Source of the DNA: Bradyrhizobium iriomotense
GTDB lineage: Bacteria; Pseudomonadota; Alphaproteobacteria; Rhizobiales; Xanthobacteraceae
Direction: 5' to 3'
Length of the DNA stretch: 64,000 nucleotides
Assembly: GCF_018130765.1 (NCBI RefSeq)
Contig: NZ_JAFCJZ010000014.1
Coordinates: 1-64,000 of the forward strand
This document shows positions 35,863 through 44,158 of this stretch, in pieces; the stretch's first letter is position 1, and each line of letters starts with the position of its first letter. The position numbers were made by a program, and so were the translations under genes. The notes under the pieces were generated by a model. The model had not been told where the DNA came from. It searched no databases and saw only the letters and a list, made by a program, of their open reading frames with translations.

Positions 35863-36945
35863 TTGGACAAGCGAGCGGAAAGCGTCGAGATCAGGTCCGC
35901 CAGCAAGGCCTATGGCGCCGTTCGCGCCCTCGACGACGTTTCGCTCAATGTCGGCGCCGGTGAATTCGTCTCGCTGCTCGGCCCCTCCGGTTCCGGCAAG
36001 ACCACGCTGCTCGGCATTTTGGGCGGCTTCATCCTGCCGACGTCGGGAACAATTCTGTTCGGGGGCCGCAACGTCACTTACATGCCGCCGCACAAGCGCG
36101 ACATCGGCGTCGTGTTCCAGAACTACGCGCTGTTTCCGCATATGAGCGTCGGCGAGAACGTCGCTTTTCCCCTGCGCGCGCGGCGCCTGCCGAAATCCTC
36201 CTGGCCCGACAAGGTGCGCGCGGCGCTCAGCATGGTCGGCCTCGCCGGCTATGAAGAGCGCGGCATCGCGCAGCTCTCCGGCGGCCAGCGCCAGCGCGTC
36301 GCCCTCGCGCGTGCCATGATCTTCGAGCCGCAGTTGATCCTGATGGACGAGCCGTTGTCCGCGCTCGACAAGCAGCTCCGCGAATCCATGCAGATCGAGC
36401 TGCGGGCGCTGCACAAGCGCATCGGCGCCACCATCATCTACGTCACTCACGACCAGCGCGAGGCGCTGACCATGAGCGACCGCGTCGCCGTCATGAAGGA
36501 CGGCCGGTTGGTCCAGATCGACGAGCCGGCGCGGCTGCACGATCATCCCGCCGATTCCTTCGTCGCCAGCTTCATCGGCGAAGCGACGATGCTGCCCGTC
36601 CGCCGGGTCGATACTTCCAGCGTCGCGCTCGGCAATGCCTTGCTGCGCAGCGCGCGCGCCATTCCCGATGGCGATGCCCTGATGCTCGCCGTGCACAGCG
36701 AAAAGCTGCTGATCGACGACGGCGCGCAGGATGCCGCCTGCAACCGGCTGACCGGAACGGTCACCGACATCGTCTACCAGGGCGAGAGCCTGCGCATTTT
36801 CCTCGCGCTCGCCGACGGCATCGCGCTCAGCCTGCGCCAGCCGAGCTACCACCAGGCCTATCACCGCATTCCGCCGCTCGGCGGCAGCCTCACCGTGACC
36901 CTTCACCCCGAGGACACGATTGTCGTCCCCAGGGTGGGGGACTGA
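35863..36945 (+). CDS. ABC transporter ATPase (PotA/spermidine-putrescine type)
   Basis: A 360-aa ATPase. Walker A is LLGPSGSGKTTLLG, the Q-loop is VFQNYALFPHMSVGENV, the signature is LSGGQRQRVALARAM, Walker B is LILMDEPLSALD, and the H-loop is YVTHDQREAL. The C-terminal 110 residues form a TOBE-like regulatory domain. I start at TTG 35863 (GAGG seven bases upstream) because no in-frame ATG precedes the ATPase core; the start is uncertain. First gene of a polyamine-type operon in which permeases come last. Confidence 0.87.
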   Translation: MDKRAESVEIRSASKAYGAVRALDDVSLNVGAGEFVSLLGPSGSGKTTLLGILGGFILPTSGTILFGGRNVTYMPPHKRDIGVVFQNYALFPHMSVGENVAFPLRARRLPKSSWPDKVRAALSMVGLAGYEERGIAQLSGGQRQRVALARAMIFEPQLILMDEPLSALDKQLRESMQIELRALHKRIGATIIYVTHDQREALTMSDRVAVMKDGRLVQIDEPARLHDHPADSFVASFIGEATMLPVRRVDTSSVALGNALLRSARAIPDGDALMLAVHSEKLLIDDGAQDAACNRLTGTVTDIVYQGESLRIFLALADGIALSLRQPSYHQAYHRIPPLGGSLTVTLHPEDTIVVPRVGD

Positions 36946-36980
36946 ACTTCAGCCTCATCCAACCCGAGAGAAGAAACGAT

Positions 36981-37697
36981 ATGTCGACCCAAGCCGCGTT
37001 CAGCAATTTCAAGGTCCTCACCTTCGACGTCGTCGGCACCTTGATCGATTTCGAGACCGGCGTGCTCTCCGCGGTGCGCAGGATCTCGGGCAAGACGCCG
37101 GCCGAGCTCAGCGACGACAAGATTTTCGAATCCTACAAGCGCGGCCGTGACAAGCATTACGAGCGCTCGAGCGAGGTGATGTTCTACGTTTATCGCTATC
37201 TCGCGCAGGAACTCGGGCTGCCGGCGGATGACGCCTCATGCGACGTCTTCCAGCTCGCCGTGCTGCGCTGGGGGCCATTCTCCGATTCCGTCGAGGCGCT
37301 CAAGCGTCTGCGCACGAAGTTCCGTCTGGTCGCCATGACCAATGCCGACCGGGTCGCGCTGTCGTGCTACGCGCATGCGCTCGGCAATCCCTTCGACGAC
37401 ACCGTCTGCGCCGACGACACCGGCGTTGCAAAACCGAACCCGGAATTCTTTGCCTACAACAAGGGCCGCCAGTCCGCCTTCGGCTACAAGCAGTCCGATA
37501 TCCTGCATGTCGCGCAGAGCCAGTATCACGACATCGGGATCGCGCGGAAGCTCGGCTACAAGGTGTGCTGGATCGAGCGCCGCCAGGGCATCGCCGGCTT
37601 CGGCGGCACGCCCGCGGTGGAGACGCTGACCAAGCCGGACTTCCATTTCCCGACCATGAAGGCGCTCGCCGACGCCGCGATCGGTCCGGCGGCGTAA
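36981..37697 (+). CDS. Type II haloacid dehalogenase-like hydrolase
   Basis: A 238-aa HAD protein. The motif I region is LTFDVVGTLIDFETG; Asp is the nucleophile and the second position is Val, as in L-2-haloacid dehalogenases rather than phosphatases. AMTNADR is motif II, KPNPEFF carries the motif III Lys and VAQSQYHDIGIARKLG is the C-terminal region. Located between the ATPase and a FAD oxidase, it may process a halogenated or phosphorylated acid. Real substrate unknown. Confidence 0.8.
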   Translation: MSTQAAFSNFKVLTFDVVGTLIDFETGVLSAVRRISGKTPAELSDDKIFESYKRGRDKHYERSSEVMFYVYRYLAQELGLPADDASCDVFQLAVLRWGPFSDSVEALKRLRTKFRLVAMTNADRVALSCYAHALGNPFDDTVCADDTGVAKPNPEFFAYNKGRQSAFGYKQSDILHVAQSQYHDIGIARKLGYKVCWIERRQGIAGFGGTPAVETLTKPDFHFPTMKALADAAIGPAA

Positions 37698-37712
37698 ACG
37701 GAGAGCTGTGGC

Positions 37713-39020
37713 ATGACACGGGACTGGAGCGCGCTGCCATCGGTCAATTCGCTGTGGGAAGCCACGGCGGAGCCGGCGCGCGACTATCCCGTGCTGTCGG
37801 GCGAGCAACAGGCGGATGTGGTGATGATCGGCGCCGGCTATACCGGCCTCTCCGCCGCACACCACATCGCCAAGAGCGGCCTTGCGCCGGTTGTGCTCGA
37901 AGCGAACCGCCCCGGCTGGGGCGCGAGCGGGCGCAACGGCGGGGTGATCACCGCAAAATTCCGCCTCTCGTTCCGCGACATCGACGCCGCGCATGGCCGC
38001 GCCATGGCACGGCGCATGTACGAGATCGCGCATGAATCGACCGACATGGTCGAGGAGCTCGTCTCCGAATTCGGCATCACCAGCGCGAACCTTACCCGCA
38101 CCGGCCAGGTCAAGGCCGCGCATAACGAGACGACGCTGAAGGCCGCGATCGACGAAGCCAACTGGATGACGCGCGAGATGGGCTCGGCCGAGGTCCGCAT
38201 CCTCGACAAGAGCGGCGTGCGCGAGGAGACCGGCTCCGACATTTTTGTTGGCGGCGTGCTTAATCCCGGCTCGGGCGGGATCCATCCGCTGAACTATCTG
38301 CGTGGTCTCGCAAATGGTGTGGCGAGCCGCGGCGTCCCCATCTTCCAGCAGTCGCCGGTCGTCAAGCTTCGGCGTGAGAAGGACGGCATCGTCGCCGAGA
38401 CGCCGCAAGGCGCGGTGCGCGCAAAACAGGCGATCATCGCCACCAACAGCTATTCGGATCTGACCGGCGCCACCGCGCATCTGCAGCGCACGCTGATCCC
38501 GTTCCGCAGCGCCATGGTCGCCACCGAGCGACTCCCCGGCAATCTCGCAGGGCGGCTGATGCCGACGGGGCGCACCTACACCGAGACCAAGCGCATGATG
38601 CGCTGGTTCCGCATGGTCGACAACCGCGTGATCTTTGGCGGCCGCGGCGCCTTCGGCAAGCAGGATTCGCAAGCCGCATTCGATGCCTTGCGCAAGGCGA
38701 TGGTCGGCATCTTCCCCGATCTCGCCGATATCGAGCTCGCATACAAATGGTCGGGCCTCGTTGCCATGACCTTGGACTCGGTGCCGCATATCGGCCGGCT
38801 CGACGATCGCACGCTGTTTTCGGTCGGCTACAACGGCGCCGGCGTTGCGATGTCGAGCCTGATGGGCCGCTATCTCGCCGCCTTCGCGCGCGGCGAGACG
38901 CCCGATGTCGGCCTGCTCGATGCGCGGCGGATGAAGGCTATCCCGTTCTATCCGCTGCGCGAGCCCGCCGTGCGCATGGTCGCCGGCTGGTACCAGTTTC
39001 TCGATGCGATCGGTCGGTGA
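37713..39020 (+). CDS. FAD-dependent oxidoreductase (PuuB/DadA-like)
   Basis: A 435-aa flavin oxidase of the DAO superfamily. The FAD motif is VVMIGAGYTGLSAAHHIAKS, followed by VLEANRPGWGASGRNGGVI, which is characteristic of gamma-glutamylputrescine oxidase and relatives. The C-terminal FAD loop is YNGAGVAMSSLMGRYLA. Next to a polyamine-type transporter, it probably oxidises the imported amine or its glutamyl conjugate. No PuuA-like ligase is in the window. Confidence 0.85.
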   Translation: MTRDWSALPSVNSLWEATAEPARDYPVLSGEQQADVVMIGAGYTGLSAAHHIAKSGLAPVVLEANRPGWGASGRNGGVITAKFRLSFRDIDAAHGRAMARRMYEIAHESTDMVEELVSEFGITSANLTRTGQVKAAHNETTLKAAIDEANWMTREMGSAEVRILDKSGVREETGSDIFVGGVLNPGSGGIHPLNYLRGLANGVASRGVPIFQQSPVVKLRREKDGIVAETPQGAVRAKQAIIATNSYSDLTGATAHLQRTLIPFRSAMVATERLPGNLAGRLMPTGRTYTETKRMMRWFRMVDNRVIFGGRGAFGKQDSQAAFDALRKAMVGIFPDLADIELAYKWSGLVAMTLDSVPHIGRLDDRTLFSVGYNGAGVAMSSLMGRYLAAFARGETPDVGLLDARRMKAIPFYPLREPAVRMVAGWYQFLDAIGR

Positions 39021-39047
39021 GATCATTTGGCGATGGAGGAGGCGAGG

Positions 39048-40094
39048 ATGAAGATGAAGCGCAATTTTGGACTGGGCTGCGCGTTGCTGGGCGCAATCGG
39101 ATTGACCAGCGCGGCGGATGCCGCAGAGCAGATCACCTTCGTCTCGCAGGGCGGCGCCTATCAGCAGGCGCAGACGGTGGCGATTCTCGATCCCTCCGCC
39201 AAAAAGCTCGGCATCACCATCAACCAGGACTCCATTCCCGACGCCTGGCCGGCGATCAAGACGCAAGTCGGCAGCGGCAAGCCGATCTGGGATGTCGTCG
39301 ACACCCCGACCGGCAACTGCCTGCGCGGCGGCGAGCAGGGGCTGATCGAGAAGCTCGACTTTTCGAAGATTCCAAACGGCGCGGCGATGCCGGAGGCCTA
39401 TCGCAGTCCCTATTCGGTGTCCTACGAGTTCTATTCCAGCGTGCTGTCCTACAGCCAGAAGACCTTCCCGAAGGACGCGCCGAACAGCTGGGCCGATTTC
39501 TGGGACGTCAAGAAATTTCCCGGCCGCCGCGCGCTGCGCAATCACCCGTTCGCGACGCTCGAGGCGGCGCTGATGGCCGACGGCGTCGCACCCGACAAGC
39601 TCTACCCGCTCGACGTCGATCGCGCCTTCAGGAAGCTGGAAGAGATCAAGCCGCATATCACGGTGTGGTGGACGTCGGGCGCGCAGTCGGCGCAGCTGCT
39701 CAATGACGGCGAGGTCGACATGGAGATGGCCTGGAACGGCCGCGTCAGCGCCGTCGCCAAGGAAGGCGCCAAGGTCGCCTTCACCTACAACCAGGGCATC
39801 CTGCAGAGCACCTCGCTCTGCATCCTCAAGGGCGCGCCGAACCTGGAGACGGCGGTGAAATTCCTCAACGAGGCGGTCGATCCCGTGCACCAGGCCAATC
39901 TGCCGCTGCACATCGATTATGGTCCGGGCAACCCCAAGGCGTTCGAGACCAGCGTAATCAAGCCCGAGCGTGCCGCGCAGTTGCCGAGCGAGCCGGCCAA
40001 CGCCGCCAAGCAGGCGCTGATGTCCTATGCCTGGTGGTCCTCGCCGGCCGGCGAAGCCGCCGAGAAGCGCTGGGCGTCGTTCATGCAGAAGTAA
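39048..40094 (+). CDS. ABC transporter substrate-binding protein (PotD-like)
   Basis: A 348-aa periplasmic binding protein. The signal peptide (KMKRNFGLGCALLGAIGLTS) ends at SAADAAEQ. The mature start ITFVSQGGAYQQAQTVA and FPKDAPNSWADFWDVKKFPG are typical of the polyamine/iron-type binding family. I choose ATG 39048 with a GGAGGAGGCGAGG stretch upstream, over upstream TTG and ATG codons. Ligand unknown. Confidence 0.88.
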   Translation: MKMKRNFGLGCALLGAIGLTSAADAAEQITFVSQGGAYQQAQTVAILDPSAKKLGITINQDSIPDAWPAIKTQVGSGKPIWDVVDTPTGNCLRGGEQGLIEKLDFSKIPNGAAMPEAYRSPYSVSYEFYSSVLSYSQKTFPKDAPNSWADFWDVKKFPGRRALRNHPFATLEAALMADGVAPDKLYPLDVDRAFRKLEEIKPHITVWWTSGAQSAQLLNDGEVDMEMAWNGRVSAVAKEGAKVAFTYNQGILQSTSLCILKGAPNLETAVKFLNEAVDPVHQANLPLHIDYGPGNPKAFETSVIKPERAAQLPSEPANAAKQALMSYAWWSSPAGEAAEKRWASFMQK

Positions 40095-40106
40095 GGCAAG
40101 GCAGCG

Positions 40107-40976
40107 TTGACGACATCCGTGCCAGATCCCTCCAAGAAGCATCTGCGCCGCGAGCACGGCCTGATGCTGGCATTGGTGTCGCCGGCGCTGCTGGTGATCC
40201 TGGCCCTGATCGTGCTGCCGGTCGGCTGGCTCGCCTGGCAGTCGATCTATCATGACGGCTTCACGCTGGAGAATTATCGCCGCGTCTTCACCGAAGACGT
40301 CTACTGGCGCAGCTTTGCGCTGACCTTCGAGATCAGCCTCGCGGTCACGGTGATCGCGCTGCTGCTCGGTTATCCCGTGGCTTATCTCGCCAATTCGGTG
40401 CCGAAAGGGTGGAGCATCCTGATCCTGTCGCTGGTCGTGCTGCCGTTCTGGACCAGCGTGCTGGTGCGCGCCTATGCCTGGCTGGCACTGCTCCAGCGCA
40501 CCGGCGTGATCAACCAGTTCCTGCGCTATCTCGATGTGATCTCGGAGCCGCTCGCGCTGGTCCACAACACCTTCGGCACGGTGGTCGCGACCGTGCACAT
40601 CCTGCTGCCGTTCATGGTGTTGCCGCTCTATGCCACCATGCAGAAGATTCCGAATGATCTGATGCAGGCCGGTGCCAGCCTGGGTGCAAGCCCGTCGCTC
40701 ACCTTCATGCGGGTGTTCCTGCCGTTGTCGCTGCCGGGCGTGCTCGCCGGCTGCACCATGGTGTTCGTGCTCTGCCTCGGCTTCTACATCACGCCGGAGC
40801 TGCTCGGCGGCGGGCGCACCGTGATGGTGTCGATGCTGGTGAGCCGCAATGTCGAGCTCTACAACCAGTTCGGCGCTGCGAGCGCGGTTGCCGTGGTGCT
40901 GCTCCTGAGCGTGCTGGCGATCTTCTTCGTCGTCAGCCGCTTCATCTCGCTCGATCGCGTATTGGGGCAGAAATGA
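40107..40976 (+). CDS. ABC transporter permease (PotB-like)
   Basis: A 289-aa inner-membrane permease with six predicted helices. The EAA-type loop is ASLGASPSLTFMRVFLPLSL, and the late GFYITPELLGGGRTVMVSM is typical of PotB. The TTG at 40107 is a guess: no ATG lies near, and a GTG at 40119 is possible. It overlaps the next permease as ATGA. Confidence 0.87.
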   Translation: MTTSVPDPSKKHLRREHGLMLALVSPALLVILALIVLPVGWLAWQSIYHDGFTLENYRRVFTEDVYWRSFALTFEISLAVTVIALLLGYPVAYLANSVPKGWSILILSLVVLPFWTSVLVRAYAWLALLQRTGVINQFLRYLDVISEPLALVHNTFGTVVATVHILLPFMVLPLYATMQKIPNDLMQAGASLGASPSLTFMRVFLPLSLPGVLAGCTMVFVLCLGFYITPELLGGGRTVMVSMLVSRNVELYNQFGAASAVAVVLLLSVLAIFFVVSRFISLDRVLGQK

Positions 40977-41758
40977 TGCGCGTCTCGGCGGCACGAATGG
41001 CCCTCTACGTGATCAGCGCGCTGGTGCTGGTCTATCTGATCCTTCCCGTCCTGATCATCGCGCCGATTTCCTTCTCCAGCGCGCGCTTCCTGACCTTCCC
41101 GCCGCCGTCCTTCTCGCTGCGCTGGTACCAGCAATATTTCTCGAATGCGGCCTGGATGCAGGCGACGCGGGTGACGCTGATGGTCGCGCTGCTGACCGTG
41201 GTGATCGCGACCCCGTTCGGGGTGGCCGCCGCCTATGCCATCAGCCAGTCGAAGCTGCGCATCATGCGGCTGTTCCACATGGCGCTGCTGCTGCCGCTGG
41301 TGGTGCCGATTATCATCACCGCGGTCGGCATCTTCTTTGTCTATGCCAAGGTCGGCCTGGTCGCGACCATGCCCGGGCTCGTGCTGGCGAACGTGATGCT
41401 GGGCCTGCCCTATGTCGTCATCTCGGTGCTGGCGGGCCTGCAGAGCTTCGACCCCGCGCAGGAGATGGTCGCGCGCAGCCTCGGCATGAACCGCCTGCGC
41501 AGCTTCTTCGCGGTGACGCTGCCGCAGATCAAGTCCAGCGTGGTCGCGGGCGGCATCTTCGCCTTTATCTCGGCAATGGACGAGACCATCGTCGCGCTGT
41601 TCATCTCAGGCGGCCAGTACCAGCCGTTGACCAAGCGCATGTTCACCGCGCTCCGCGACGAGATCGACCCCACCATCGCCGCGATCTCGACGCTGATGAC
41701 GGCGGCGTCCTTCATGCTGGTGCTGCTGGCGAGCACGCGGCAGAAAAGGGGTGGGTGA
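40973..41758 (+). CDS. ABC transporter permease (PotC-like)
   Basis: A 261-aa permease, partner of the previous one. Six helices; the EAA-type loop is ARSLGMNRLRSFFAVTLPQI. Two adjacent ATG codons (40973, 40976) could start it. It is the last gene of the operon and is followed by a palindromic repeat. Confidence 0.88.
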   Translation: MMRVSAARMALYVISALVLVYLILPVLIIAPISFSSARFLTFPPPSFSLRWYQQYFSNAAWMQATRVTLMVALLTVVIATPFGVAAAYAISQSKLRIMRLFHMALLLPLVVPIIITAVGIFFVYAKVGLVATMPGLVLANVMLGLPYVVISVLAGLQSFDPAQEMVARSLGMNRLRSFFAVTLPQIKSSVVAGGIFAFISAMDETIVALFISGGQYQPLTKRMFTALRDEIDPTIAAISTLMTAASFMLVLLASTRQKRGG

Positions 41759-41767
41759 GAGAGTACT

Positions 41768-41888
41768 GTCGTCCTGGCGAAAGCCAGGACCCATTACCCC
41801 AGGGAGATGTTGTGGCGGGTTCTGGTAACCCGGAGTCTTCGCCAAACGATGTTCGGTGGTTATGGGTCCTGGCCTTCGCCAGGACGAC
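41768..41888. repeat. 121-bp palindromic intergenic repeat, copy A
   Basis: The ends are a long inverted repeat (GTCGTCCTGGCGAAAGCCAG and its complement, about 31 bases each with few mismatches). A second copy of the same length lies at 60277-60397 in the opposite orientation and shares the centre (AGTCTTCGCCAAA). It lies between two converging genes and may terminate both. Confidence 0.88.
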
Positions 41889-41935
41889 ACTGAATATGCA
41901 GCGGCCGCTTTCGACTGCAGCGCGCAGTCGCAGCC

Positions 41936-42586
41936 TCAGCCCTTCGCCCCCAGCCACGCCAAGATCATCTCCACGATCTGCGTCCGGCTCTTCGCCAGTA
42001 CCCTGGGCTCGCTGAGGTCACGATCAAACAGCGCCCCAAACGTGTGGCGGTTGGCGACGCGGAAGAAGCAGTAGGAGGAGATGGCGAGGTGCAGGTCGAT
42101 GGCGTCGACGTCGTCGCGGAAGACGCCTTCCTCACGGCCGCGCTTGAGGATGCCGTCGAGCGTTGCAATCACACTGGCGTTGAGCTGACGCAGCTGCACA
42201 TTCTGCTTCAGGTGCTTGCCGTGGTGGATGTTCTCGATTGAGACGAGGCGGATGAAGTTCGGGTTGCGCTCGTCGTGGTCGAAGGTCGCCTCGATCAGCC
42301 GGCGCAGGCCCTCGCGGGCGTCGCAGCTTGCGATGTCGAGCTGATCCTCCAGCGCGCGGATGCTGCGATAGGCCTCTTCCAGCACCGCGAGGTAGAGCTG
42401 CTCCTTGCCGCCGAAATAGTAATAGATCATCCGCTTCGACGTGCGCGTCCGCGCCGCGATCGCATCGACGCGCGCGCCGGAATAGCCCTCCGAGGCGAAT
42501 TCGGCCATCGCCACTTCGAGGATGTCGCGCTTGGTGCGCTCGGGGTCGTTGGTGCGCTTCGATGGGGGCGGCATGCGCTCGAGCAT
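41936..42586 (-). CDS. TetR-family regulator
   Basis: A 216-aa TetR repressor. The N-terminal HTH lies at about residues 20-60 (GARVDAIAARTRTSKRMIYY then YFGGKEQLYLAVL). I start at ATG 42586, 8 bases after GGAAG; upstream the frame is open for another 300 bases but without family character. It diverges from the MFS gene and probably controls it with the two esterases. A palindrome between them is a likely operator. Confidence 0.9.
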   Translation of the reverse strand: MLERMPPPSKRTNDPERTKRDILEVAMAEFASEGYSGARVDAIAARTRTSKRMIYYYFGGKEQLYLAVLEEAYRSIRALEDQLDIASCDAREGLRRLIEATFDHDERNPNFIRLVSIENIHHGKHLKQNVQLRQLNASVIATLDGILKRGREEGVFRDDVDAIDLHLAISSYCFFRVANRHTFGALFDRDLSEPRVLAKSRTQIVEMILAWLGAKG

Positions 42587-42676
42587 TGCTGTTTCTTCCG
42601 CCAGTTTCCATGGATCGCCTTGAAGGTGAAGGCAAATTTCGCCCCTTTGGGCGGCGATCCAACGCGTATTGCATAA

Positions 42677-42690
42677 ACGTACTAGTTCGT
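42677..42690. promoter_or_regulatory. Candidate TetR operator
   Basis: ACG-T-ACTAGT-T-CGT, a 14-base palindrome symmetrical except at one pair, in the 208-base spacer between tetR (-) and the MFS gene (+). TetR operators commonly have this size and place. Confidence 0.45.
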
Positions 42691-42794
42691 ACATTATCGA
42701 TCCAAACCAAGGTTGCGGCAACAAAAACAAGAAACAACGCGCGTGAGGCGGTCGGCCTGACGCGAACCGCACCTCGCACATGGGGAGGAATTTC

Positions 42795-44135
42795 ATGACG
42801 TTGACGTCAACCGCACCGCTGCACGCATCATCCAGCGCGGAAGCCATGCCGAACAAGCTGCCCAAGCGCGCCGCGCTCGTCAGCTTCGTCGGCAGCATGC
42901 TCGAATACTACGACTTCTTCATCTACGGCACCGCGGCGGCGCTGATCTTTCCAAAGGTCTTCTTCGCCAATGTCGATCCCTCGACCGCGACTCTGCTGGC
43001 GCTGCTCTCCTTCGGCATCGGCTATATCGCGCGGCCCGTCGGCGCGGTCATCCTCGGCCATTTCGGCGACCGCATCGGCCGCAAGACGGTGCTGCTGTTC
43101 ACGCTGGTCTTGATGGGCGGCTCGACGCTTGCGATCGGCCTGTTGCCGGACGCGAAATCGATCGGCAATGCCGCGCCTATCATCCTGACGCTGCTGCGCC
43201 TGTTGCAGGGCCTGTCGGCTGCCGGCGAGCAGAGCGGGGCGAACTCGCTGACCTTGGAGCATTCCGCCAATTCCAACCGCGCCTTCTTCACGAGCTGGAC
43301 GCTGAGCGGCACCCAGGCCGGCGCGATCCTGGCGACGCTGGTGTTCATCCCGGTGTCGAGCCTGCCGGAAGACCAGCTCTTGAGCTGGGGCTGGCGCATT
43401 CCGTTCCTGCTCTCGTTCTTCGTGCTGGTCGTTGCCTACCTGGTGCGACGGACCATGCCGGAAACGCCGGTGTTCGAGGACATCAAGGACAAGGCGCAGG
43501 TCGCGCGCTTCCCGGTGATCGCGCTGCTGCGCGACTACTGGCCCGACGTGCTGCGCGTCATCGTCTGCGCGCTGATCGCGACCGTCAGCACCATGACCGC
43601 CGTGTTCGCGCTCGGCTACGCGACGTCCAAGTTCGGCGTGGCGCGTCCGACCATGCTGTGGGCCGGCGTGCTCGGCAACGTCACCGCGCTGATCACCCAG
43701 CCGCTCTGGGCCCTGCTCGCCGACAAGATCGGCCGCAAGCCGGTGTTCATCGGCGGCGTGCTCGGCTGCGCCGTGCTGCTGTTCCCTTATTTCATGCTGG
43801 TGACGTCGGGCAACACGATCGCGATCTTCGCCGCTGCGATGATCCTGTCCGGTGTCGTCTACGCCGCGCCGAACGCGATCTGGCCGTCGTTCTACGCGGA
43901 GATGTTCGAGGCGCGCGTGCGCTATTCCGGCACGGCGATCGGCACCCAGCTTGGCTTCCTCGCCGCCGGCTTCACGCCGCTGGTCAGCGCGAGCCTGGTC
44001 GGTGAGGGGCCTCAGGGGTGGATTCCCGTCGCGATCTTCGTGGCCTGCTGCTGCGTGATTTCGGCCGTGGCTGCTGCGACCGCGCGCGAAACCCACACCG
44101 TCGATATCGCCGATCTCGGCAAGCGGCGCGCTTGA
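42795..44135 (+). CDS. MFS metabolite:H+ symporter
   Basis: A 446-aa major-facilitator transporter of the MHS group with twelve helices. The signature GHFGDRIGRKTVLLF lies between helices 2 and 3, and the repeat ALLADKIGRKPVF after helix 8. MLEYYDFFIYGTAAALIFPK near the start is typical of the ShiA/ProP-like group. GGGGAGGAA precedes the ATG. The ester-hydrolase neighbours suggest an organic-acid or aromatic substrate. Confidence 0.9.
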   Translation: MTLTSTAPLHASSSAEAMPNKLPKRAALVSFVGSMLEYYDFFIYGTAAALIFPKVFFANVDPSTATLLALLSFGIGYIARPVGAVILGHFGDRIGRKTVLLFTLVLMGGSTLAIGLLPDAKSIGNAAPIILTLLRLLQGLSAAGEQSGANSLTLEHSANSNRAFFTSWTLSGTQAGAILATLVFIPVSSLPEDQLLSWGWRIPFLLSFFVLVVAYLVRRTMPETPVFEDIKDKAQVARFPVIALLRDYWPDVLRVIVCALIATVSTMTAVFALGYATSKFGVARPTMLWAGVLGNVTALITQPLWALLADKIGRKPVFIGGVLGCAVLLFPYFMLVTSGNTIAIFAAAMILSGVVYAAPNAIWPSFYAEMFEARVRYSGTAIGTQLGFLAAGFTPLVSASLVGEGPQGWIPVAIFVACCCVISAVAAATARETHTVDIADLGKRRA

Positions 44136-44158
44136 GTGAAAGAGAAGGCAATCTGCGC

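Noticed and set aside
37236..40994. A minus-strand open frame of more than 1,200 codons.
   Set aside because: It runs antisense across five well-supported genes and its His/Arg-rich composition is the usual shadow of GC-rich coding DNA.
42587..42898. N-terminal extension of the TetR protein.
   Set aside because: The extra 104 residues precede the normal TetR start and show no family character; the region is the divergent promoter.
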